A DNA stretch of 64,000 nucleotides from Methylomicrobium lacus LW14 (GTDB lineage: Bacteria > Pseudomonadota > Gammaproteobacteria > Methylococcales > Methylomonadaceae): positions 2,397,501 to 2,461,500 of the forward strand of contig NZ_AZUN01000001.1 in the NCBI RefSeq assembly GCF_000527095.1. The letters are read 5' to 3'. The position numbers and the translations under genes were made by a program. The first letter of the stretch is position 1. Each line of letters begins with the position of its first letter. Below the pieces are notes generated by a model that saw only the letters and a list, made by a program, of their open reading frames with translations, ran no database searches and had not been told where the DNA came from. Below, piece by piece: positions 54,663 to 64,000 of the stretch.

Positions 54663-56375
54663 TTAAGCCACGGGGGTGGCAATCTGTTGCTGTTTTTGCT
54701 GCTGTTGCTGCAAATATTCGACGACCTGGACTCTCGGCCCATAAGCCACCAAAACCCCCTCATTCAGAATCAGCAGCTTGTCAACGCGGGACAGCACATT
54801 GTTTCGATGCGTGATGATAATCACCGTCGTCTGTTTTTGTTTAAGCTTGAGCAAGGCTTTTTCGAGCGCGCTTTCGCCCTGCTCGTCGAGATTGGAATTC
54901 GGCTCGTCGAGAACAACCAGAACCGGATTGTCATATAAGGCCCGCGCCAAACCGATGCGTTGCCGCTGCCCTCCCGACAGGTTTCCGCCCGTCGCCCCGA
55001 TGACAGTGTCATAGCCTTCAGACAAGCGCAAAATCATCTCGTGCACATCGGCCATTTTGGCGGCTTCGACGACTTTTTCCGGATCAATTTCGCCGAAACG
55101 GGCGATGTTTTCGCTGATGGTGCCCTCGAATAGCTCAATGTCCTGCGGCAAGTAGCCAATGAAACGGCCGAGATGCTCGCGGTCCCAGTTGAAAACTTCC
55201 GCGCCATCCAGACGAATTGAACCGTTGGCGGTTGGCCAAATACCCAATATAGCCCGCGCCAACGTCGACTTGCCGGCGCCGCTAGGGCCGAGCATTCCGA
55301 CAATGTCGCCTATTTCGATCACCAGGTTGAGCCCCTTGATAACGGGGACCTTGCTGCCCGGCGGCGTGATAATCGCATTTTCGAGCTGAATGCACCCCTC
55401 GGGGTCGGGTAATTGCATGTGCTCCTTTTCGGCAGGGATTTGCTGCAGAATTTCATTCAGACGCTTGTATTGTCCGCGGGCGCTGACAAAGCCCTTCCAA
55501 CTGCCGATCATTATATCGATGGGAGCCAACGCCCGCCCCATCAGGATGGAGCCGGCAATCATCAGCCCCCCTGAAATTTCGCGCTCGATCGTCAAATAGG
55601 CGCCTAACCCTAAAATCAGTGATTGCGATGAAACGCGAATGACTTTGGACAGGGAGGTTAATAGCCCGGCACGGGAACTGGCGATGGCTTGCAAATCCAA
55701 GACTTTTACCGAGCCTTCCATCCAGCGCCGGCGTATATTGCCCAACATGCCCATCGACTCGATCACTTCGGCATTTCGCAAGTTCTTGCCTAACAGCCCA
55801 CGCGTGGCGATCGAGATTTGGTTCGCCTCACTCAGTGTCTTAGCCGTGGCTTTTTCGTTCGCGACAGCGACCAGACTCACTAAGATGGCGGTAAAAACCG
55901 AAAACCAGCCATACCAGGGATGAAATACAAACAACAACCCCAAGTAAATCGGCATCCAGGGCGCATCAAAAAAAGCAAACAAGCCGTTTCCGGTTAAAAA
56001 CTGGCGTAATCCGGTCAGGTCATCGAGCGCCTGCGTCGTAGCTTGCCGCCCGCCCGAAAATAAGGCTTGCTTAAAAGCAACCCTGAACAACCTCTCATTC
56101 AGCAGCATTTCCAAACGCGTACTGACTTTGACTAAAATTTGTGATCGCACCCACTCCAAGGATGCCATCGTGATGTATAACATCAATACGATCAATGTCA
56201 GCATCACAAGCGTTGTTTTATTGCCGGTCGACACCACGCGATCATACACTTGCAGCATATAAATCGATGGCGCGATCATTAAGAAATTGATCAACAAGCT
56301 AAAACCCGCAGCAGACAGAAACGCTCCTTTACAAAGTTTTAGAGCCTGTTCCAAATCGGTCTTGATGGTTTTCAT
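54663..56375 (-). CDS. type I secretion ABC transporter (PrtD-like)
   Basis: 570 residues from ATG 56375. Six membrane helices, then an ATPase: Walker A GPSGAGKST, signature LSGGQRQRIGLARAL, Walker B VLVVLDEPNSNLD. There is no peptidase or CLD domain at the N-terminus, as in PrtD-type exporters of RTX and S-layer proteins. A Gln-rich tail (QQQQQKQQQ) ends it. First gene of the abc-hlyD-tolC operon; the giant gene is the obvious substrate, 1.7 kb downstream. Confidence 0.94.
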   Translation of the reverse strand: MKTIKTDLEQALKLCKGAFLSAAGFSLLINFLMIAPSIYMLQVYDRVVSTGNKTTLVMLTLIVLMLYITMASLEWVRSQILVKVSTRLEMLLNERLFRVAFKQALFSGGRQATTQALDDLTGLRQFLTGNGLFAFFDAPWMPIYLGLLFVFHPWYGWFSVFTAILVSLVAVANEKATAKTLSEANQISIATRGLLGKNLRNAEVIESMGMLGNIRRRWMEGSVKVLDLQAIASSRAGLLTSLSKVIRVSSQSLILGLGAYLTIEREISGGLMIAGSILMGRALAPIDIMIGSWKGFVSARGQYKRLNEILQQIPAEKEHMQLPDPEGCIQLENAIITPPGSKVPVIKGLNLVIEIGDIVGMLGPSGAGKSTLARAILGIWPTANGSIRLDGAEVFNWDREHLGRFIGYLPQDIELFEGTISENIARFGEIDPEKVVEAAKMADVHEMILRLSEGYDTVIGATGGNLSGGQRQRIGLARALYDNPVLVVLDEPNSNLDEQGESALEKALLKLKQKQTTVIIITHRNNVLSRVDKLLILNEGVLVAYGPRVQVVEYLQQQQQKQQQIATPVA

Positions 56376-56532
56376 GCGCAAATTGTTTCAATTTCAAATA
56401 AATCCAATGATTGTCTCATAAATCGCCTTAACTCAGTCTTAATATAACGATGCAACTCATTTCTACACATACTAAAAAGCAATTGATTGGCCAAAGCCTA
56501 AATCGCCAGAGCGTCCGTCTTGCCCTGCCGCA
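56376..56532. other. gap upstream of T1SS operon
   Basis: AT-rich 157 bp that probably carries the operon promoter; no element was identified. Confidence 0.4.
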
Positions 56533-56988
56533 TTATTCGACCTTCTCAACCTCAAAGACGGTACCGTTCACCGAAACCACCCGGACTTTGGTGTGAATGT
56601 CGCAATCGGGCCCGTGCACCGTCCAAATGGAATCTCCCACCCTGATCTTGCCCTGGCCGTTTTCGATCGGCGTGTACAGATTGAAAACGCGGCCGATGTA
56701 TTGCGCGCCGCGTTTGTTCAAAAGCGGGCGGTCGCTTTCAATCGGGTGTCTTTTGACATAAAAACGCCAGACCGCGATCGCGGCGACCGACAGTATCGAA
56801 AACTCAAAGATTTGAAAATTTTCAGGCGTATCGGGAAACAGGAAGACCAGACAGCCGGTCACGAAACCCGCCGCGGACATCCACAGGAAGAAGAAGCCGG
56901 GCGCGACCAGTTCGATCACCAACAGCAGCAGCGCCCAGACCCACCAGTACCAGAAGACAAAATCCAGTTCGCTCATCGCCATTTCCAT
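56533..56988 (-). CDS. NfeD-family membrane protein
   Basis: 151 residues with about three N-terminal membrane helices (FVFWYWWVWALLLLVIELVAPG) and a C-terminal OB-fold (NKRGAQYIGRVFNLYTPIENGQGKIRVGDSIW). NfeD proteins pair with stomatins; the ATG overlaps the stomatin stop by one base (taATG). Confidence 0.9.
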   Translation of the reverse strand: MEMAMSELDFVFWYWWVWALLLLVIELVAPGFFFLWMSAAGFVTGCLVFLFPDTPENFQIFEFSILSVAAIAVWRFYVKRHPIESDRPLLNKRGAQYIGRVFNLYTPIENGQGKIRVGDSIWTVHGPDCDIHTKVRVVSVNGTVFEVEKVE

Positions 56989-57914
56989 TACGCGCCTTTC
57001 GTGTTTTTGCCCAGCGCTTCCTTGGCCAGTTCGCCGATACCGCCCAGCGCTCCAATCACGCTGGAGGCTTCCAGCGGCATGAAAATCAACTTAGCGTTTT
57101 CCGCGGAAGCGACTTTTTGCAGCGCGTCGATGTATTTTTGCGCGATGAAATAATTGATCGCATTCAGGTCGCCCTTGCCGATCGCCTCCGACACCATCAG
57201 GGTCGCCCTGGCTTCGGCTTGCGCCAGGCGCTCCCGCGCATCGGCATCCCGATAGGCGGCTTCCTTGCGGCCTTCGGCTTCCAACACCGCAGCCTGCTGA
57301 GCGCCTTCCGCGCGCAGAATTTCGGATTGCCGGAGCCCTTCCGCTTCCAGGATCGAGGCGCGTTTCAAGCGTTCCGCCTTCATCTGTTTGCCCATCGCTT
57401 CGACCAGGTCTTTCGGCGGCGCGATGTCCTTGATTTCGATACGGGTGGCCTTGATGCCCCAGGGCGTCGTCGCATCGTCGACCACGGTCAAGAGGCGCGC
57501 ATTGATGTCGTCGCGCCGTGACAGCAACTCGTCCAGATCCATCGAGCCCATCACGGTCCGGATGTTGGTCATCACCAGATTCAGGATCGCCCATTCCAGC
57601 TTGCTGACTTCGTACGCGGCTTTCGCGGCGTCCATGACCTGGTAAAACACCACGCCGTCGACGGTCACCATCGCATTGTCCTTGGTAATCACTTCCTGCG
57701 ACGGCACATCCAGCACCTGCTCCATCATGATCATTTTGCGGCCGATCTTATCGATGACCGGCATGATGATATTCAATCCGGGGGTCAAGGTATTGGTATA
57801 ACGACCGAAGCGCTCGACCGTATATTCCATACCCTGAGGAACGGGTTTTACCGACAAAAACACCAGCAATATCGCCAGAACCAACAAGACTAAAACGAAC
57901 GCGCCAAAGCCCAT
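56988..57914 (-). CDS. SPFH/stomatin-family protein (QmcA-like)
   Basis: 308 residues: an N-terminal membrane anchor (residues 5-22), band-7 domain (VERFGRYTNTLTPGLNIIMPVIDK, KDNAMVTVDGVVFYQV) and a long Ala/Glu coiled coil (about 190-270). With NfeD it is a membrane-microdomain module. Confidence 0.93.
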   Translation of the reverse strand: MGFGAFVLVLLVLAILLVFLSVKPVPQGMEYTVERFGRYTNTLTPGLNIIMPVIDKIGRKMIMMEQVLDVPSQEVITKDNAMVTVDGVVFYQVMDAAKAAYEVSKLEWAILNLVMTNIRTVMGSMDLDELLSRRDDINARLLTVVDDATTPWGIKATRIEIKDIAPPKDLVEAMGKQMKAERLKRASILEAEGLRQSEILRAEGAQQAAVLEAEGRKEAAYRDADARERLAQAEARATLMVSEAIGKGDLNAINYFIAQKYIDALQKVASAENAKLIFMPLEASSVIGALGGIGELAKEALGKNTKGA

Positions 57915-58280
57915 GGGGCCTCCTCATTTCTCAGGTTGAAAAGGTGAATGACAGCCAACAGTATGGCACAGAAAATTCTCCGCCTGCCGCCGGCTACAAC
58001 TATTTTAGGATGCGTGAAGACTTAGCGGGATTTATATCACAATCGCCCGATTTTTCACCATAAAAAGCATCTAAGACGCCGAATGCCGCGACCTTAACTG
58101 CGTTCATTCCGCTTCCTGGAGATCAAGCCTGCGTGTACAAAAATACCTGAATATTATCCTTTTGATCAGGCGAAGGATTAATTTCGGCGCCTTGGAATGG
58201 TATAGTAGCGGGTTGCAAACCCGCGGGAATCATGCACCCCGTAACTCTCGGCTTTTACTCGTTTTTACAGGCAACTCACT
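57915..58280. other. intergenic region between divergent genes
   Basis: 366 bp. A short hairpin gcgggttgcaaacccgc (58209-58225) is visible; no tRNA or gene. Confidence 0.5.
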
Positions 58281-58583
58281 ATGGTAAATGATTTAGTAAA
58301 TTTTTCTTTTCAGTTGGCGGCGTTTACGCTTATTTTCTTCGTCGTAGGCATGATCAAACCGAAATGGCCGCTTTTTTTCCTGAAAGAGCCCACGCGTTTT
58401 ATGATCGCGATGATCACCCCGGTCTTGATCATGATTACCGTCACCCTCTACGGCGAAGGGCTGAAGCGCGAAAAAGAAGCAAAGGAGTTGAAGGAAACTC
58501 CGGCACAAATCGTAGCGCCCGCCCCGGCCCCGGTTCCAACGCCCGCCCCGGATGCGGCACCGAGCGCTCCGGCAGCCAAATAG
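58281..58583 (+). CDS. small two-helix membrane protein with Pro/Ala tail
   Basis: 100 residues; two membrane helices (about 10-27 and 42-60), a basic-acidic linker KREKEAKELKE, and a proline-alanine tail (PAPAPVPTPAPDAAPSAPAAK). No family recognised; the tail looks like a spacer through peptidoglycan or a protein-protein tether. Confidence 0.65.
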   Translation: MVNDLVNFSFQLAAFTLIFFVVGMIKPKWPLFFLKEPTRFMIAMITPVLIMITVTLYGEGLKREKEAKELKETPAQIVAPAPAPVPTPAPDAAPSAPAAK

Positions 58584-58591
58584 TCAAACCA

Positions 58592-58623
58592 CGCCGAGGG
58601 GCGACGCATTTCGCCCCTCGGCG
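58592..58623 (+). terminator. hairpin after the small membrane protein gene
   Basis: Perfect 13-bp stem cgccgaggggcga with tcgcccctcggcg and a 6-base loop. No U-run, so it may be a stability hairpin rather than a true terminator. Confidence 0.55.
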
Positions 58624-58805
58624 GAAGGCCCGAAATCGTATCCGGCACCTACCCTGCCACGCTAATCATGATAGAATCAGCAGTTTTAATTGAACGCAGC
58701 GCTGATTTATGCCTTTTCTGAGTCCGCCGTTACAGGTCAAACCATGCCTTACTGCTTAACGGCAGGACCGATGCCGACTCCATCCGCGAGTTTGAAGCGT
58801 ATAAC

Positions 58806-59742
58806 ATGCGTGTAATCAGAGGCTTATCCCATCTGGAGCCGCTCGATCCGGGCTGCGTGCTCACGATCGGAAATTTTGACGGCCTGCATTTGGGCCATCG
58901 CGCGGTGATCGAGAAATTGGCCGCCCAAGGCCGGGCGACAGGACTTCCGGTCGTGGTGATGATTTTTGAGCCGCAGCCGCTGGAATATTTTCTCGGCGAC
59001 AACGCGCCGTCCAGGCTGATGCGCCTTAGGGAAAAAGTGATCGATTTTGCGGGACTCCCGGTCGACTATTTGCTGGTCATGCGCTTCAATCGGCAGTTTG
59101 CGAATCTGGACGCCGAAAAATTCATCGATGACATTCTGATCAAGAAATTGAACGTCAAACATCTGGTGATCGGCGACGATTTTCATTTCGGCAAGGCCCG
59201 GCGCGGCAATTTTGCGATGCTGCAGGAAAAAGGCCTGCAATGGGGATTTACGGTCGAAGACACCGGTTCGTTTTATGTCGACGGGCTCCGCGTCAGCAGC
59301 ACGTTGATCCGGGATGCGTTGACGGCCGGCAATCTCGCCCAGGCCGAACAATTGCTCGGGCGCAGCTACTCGGTCTGCGGCCGCATCGTGCATGGCGAAA
59401 AACGCGGCAGAGCGCTGGGATTTCCGACCGCCAACATCAAATTGCATCGCAAGAACACGCCGCTGCAAGGCGTTTTCGCGGTCACCATGACCGGACTCGG
59501 CGAGGACGCCATTCAGGGCATCGCCAACGTCGGTACCCGGCCGACTGTCGACGGCGGCTCGAAAGTGATCCTCGAAACCCATTTATTCAATTTTAACCGG
59601 GAAATTTACGGACGCTATGTGGAAGTGCATTTCAAGCACAAAATCCGCGATGAAATGCGTTTTCATTCTCTCGAAAAACTGAAGGCCCAAATCGAGAAAG
59701 ATGTGGCCATCACCCAAAAGATTTTTGCCGATTCGAAAGCTT

Positions 59743-59759
<17 letters not shown>
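58806..59759 (+). CDS. ribF: bifunctional riboflavin kinase / FAD synthetase
   Basis: 317 residues. N-terminal FAD synthetase: TIGNFDGLHLGHRAVI and VIGDDFHFGKARRGN; the flavokinase domain starts GRIVHGEKRGRALGFPTANI. The stop overlaps the ileS start. ribF-ileS-lspA order is conserved in many gammaproteobacteria. Confidence 0.95.
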
Positions 59760-62564
<2,805 letters not shown>

Positions 62565-62568
<4 letters not shown>

Positions 62569-63056
62569 CCATGCCGATGTTGAAATGGCTTTGGTTAACC
62601 CTGCTCGCGGTGCTGCTCGATCAGGGCAGCAAGTTGGCGGTCGATGCGACGATGCTTTTGTACGAATCGGTCCCGGTCATGCCGTATTTCAATCTGACCT
62701 ATGTGCATAACCCCGGCGCGGCGTTCAGCTTTCTGAGCGAAGCCGGCGGCTGGCAGCGCTGGTTTTTTTCAGGACTGGCGCTGACGATCAGCGTGGCGAT
62801 CACGATCTGGCTCGCCAAACTGCAAAAGCATGAGCATTTGCTCGGGGCCTCATTGGCGCTGGTCCTCGGCGGCGCGGTCGGCAATCTGATCGACCGGGTG
62901 GCCTACGGTTATGTGATCGACTTTATCGACGTGTATTACGGCAGCTCGCATTTCCCGGCGTTCAATATCGCCGACGCGGCGATCAATCTGGGCGTGTTTC
63001 TGATGCTGGCCGAATCGTTCGGCTGGTTTGGCTCTACCAAAAAAGAACAAGGCTAA
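62565..63056 (+). CDS. lspA: lipoprotein signal peptidase II
   Basis: 163 residues from ATG 62565, overlapping the ileS stop (ATGA). Four membrane helices; VHNPGAAFSFL, VGNLIDRV and FIDVYYGS..FPAFNIADAAINLG with the two catalytic Asp. It cleaves prolipoproteins, such as the lipoproteins at 258 and 63097. Confidence 0.95.
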
Positions 63057-63096
63057 AACTTGCCTTAAAATCAGGCACGTCGCCGGGATACAATCA

Positions 63097-63627
63097 TCAG
63101 TCAATATCGCTGGTGGGATTGCCGATATACTCGACTTTGACCTTGGCCATCCCGCGAATGCCTATCTGTCTGGCGGCGGCTTTCGATAAATCGATCAGCC
63201 GCCCCTTCTTGAAAGGGCCTCGGTCATTGACCACCACATCAACCGAACGGCCGTTATGCAGATTGGTCACCCTGACCTTGCAGGGTAACGGCAGTGTTTT
63301 ATGCGCAGCGGTCAGATTTTGCGGCCTGAACCGCGTTCCCATCGAAGTGGTGTTCCCCGACTCAGAGCCATACCAGGACGCAATGCCGAACTCCCTGTAA
63401 CCCGCCGCCGAAGCCATCGGATAATAGGTGTGGCCCCGAACCTGATAGGGCCGATTATAGGCCGCCTTGTGCCGGTAATTTTCGGCGTGCTGGACTCTGC
63501 TTGGTTGATACAGTCCCGGTGATACGGCCGGCTTGGTCGCGCAGCCGCTGAACAGCGCCGCACTCAACACGGCGCCGAAGAGTACCGCCTTCTTTTGATA
63601 CCCATGCAAATCAGTGACCATCGGCAT
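63097..63627 (-). CDS. rlpA: RlpA-like septal-ring lipoprotein
   Basis: About 176 residues; start at ATG 63627 (ATG 63621 also plausible). Lipobox LFSGC; a double-psi beta-barrel: GIASWYGSESGNTTSMGTRF and VNDRGPFKKGRLIDLSKAAA. No SPOR domain, so shorter than the classical RlpA. Lytic transglycosylase activity is inferred from the family. Confidence 0.85.
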   Translation of the reverse strand: MPMVTDLHGYQKKAVLFGAVLSAALFSGCATKPAVSPGLYQPSRVQHAENYRHKAAYNRPYQVRGHTYYPMASAAGYREFGIASWYGSESGNTTSMGTRFRPQNLTAAHKTLPLPCKVRVTNLHNGRSVDVVVNDRGPFKKGRLIDLSKAAARQIGIRGMAKVKVEYIGNPTSDID

Positions 63628-63736
63628 AGCTCGGCAACCCCGCAGCAAAACGATAAAACCGCAATAAAAAAGAGGTCTTAATATTTTTCCGATTATACAA
63701 ACAAACGCCGCCTAACGGCTTAAATTTGCTCTTGAA

Positions 63737-64000
63737 TTAAGGTTTTCCTTCGCAACGTCTCGCTTTGCCAAGACATGCGCCGATGGCCTGCGTATTGCCT
63801 TCGATCAACACCCCCAGCAACAGCGCCAGCATAAACAGTGCGATCGGCGCATCCCCGCCTAGCCGCGCAAACGGCGTCAGGCCGGCCATCGGCTGTATTA
63901 CGCCGGTCAACGTGGCCGCGGTGAACAACGGCGCCTGACCGATCACCCTCCCCTCGGGCGAAATGATCGCGGTCGCGCCGGTGTTGGTCGAGCGCAACAG
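63737..64000 (-). CDS. lnt: apolipoprotein N-acyltransferase, 3' end (cut by window edge)
   Basis: Only the last about 87 codons are seen. RSTNTGATAIISPEGRVIGQAPLFTAATLTGVIQPMAGLTPFAR is the usual Lnt C-terminal pattern, followed by a membrane helix. It N-acylates lipoproteins after LspA, matching the nearby lspA. Confidence 0.85.
   Translation of the reverse strand: MLRSTNTGATAIISPEGRVIGQAPLFTAATLTGVIQPMAGLTPFARLGGDAPIALFMLALLLGVLIEGNTQAIGACLGKARRCEGKP

Noticed and set aside
58200..58230. Possible tRNA-like hairpin near 58209
   Set aside because: Only one short stem; no cloverleaf, no T-loop.
58637..58805. Possible FMN riboswitch before ribF
   Set aside because: The conserved RFN-element pieces are not visible.

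Overview
The window looks like the chromosome of a Gram-negative gammaproteobacterium. It carries complete LPS inner-core genes, a TolC/HlyD/ABC type I exporter, DbpA, a bacterial RIO kinase and the ribF-ileS-lspA block. The base composition, the copper-related pair, and the SapC plus giant beta-repeat protein would suit a methanotroph of the Methylococcales. That genus-level idea is an inference; no 16S or pmo gene is present to prove it.

Layout. 1-6153 (+): a cut-off FecR-like protein, an OmpA-type lipoprotein, a REC-GAF-HD-GYP protein, a class I-type cyclic-nucleotide phosphodiesterase, and a CHASE2 adenylate/guanylate cyclase that overlaps it by 20 nt. This is a second-messenger locus. 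6154-15020: an AT-richer accessory island of defence type. It has a broken IS3 fragment with a small tandem repeat, then two DUF488 genes and a third gene. That third gene is split by a complete IS66 element (8114-10519, 8-bp target duplication). A likely Kiwa pair (KwaA/KwaB) and an SMC-like ATPase plus TOPRIM-like DUF4276 pair follow. 15021-25706 (-): a tightly packed LPS core/lipid A cluster (hldD, hldE, gmhA, msbA, two GT2, an O-antigen ligase-like protein, GT25, GT9, two membrane proteins). 25776-27364 (-): a cupredoxin and a putative histidine-brace membrane protein. 27636-35444: housekeeping genes (pgi, tadA, guaA, guaB, RIO kinase, dbpA).

35445-51943: an IS110 element with a structured leader, an unknown gene, a SapC-family gene, and a 3720-residue beta-repeat/RTX-like protein (39043-50205) that is probably a surface-layer or giant exported protein. 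An insertion scar follows, with two MITE-like elements and an IS110 remnant. 51944-56375 (-): the type I secretion operon (ABC, HlyD, TolC), which is the natural exporter for the giant protein. 56533-64000: NfeD/stomatin, a small membrane protein, ribF, ileS, lspA, rlpA and the cut-off 3' end of lnt.

The most interesting parts are four. (i) The DUF488-DUF488-third-gene operon is inactivated by IS66, and its original 204-residue protein can be rebuilt exactly. (ii) Two further defence-like modules sit beside it. (iii) A eukaryote-like class I PDE is translationally coupled to a CHASE2 cyclase. (iv) The SapC/giant-protein/T1SS locus has large internal duplications.
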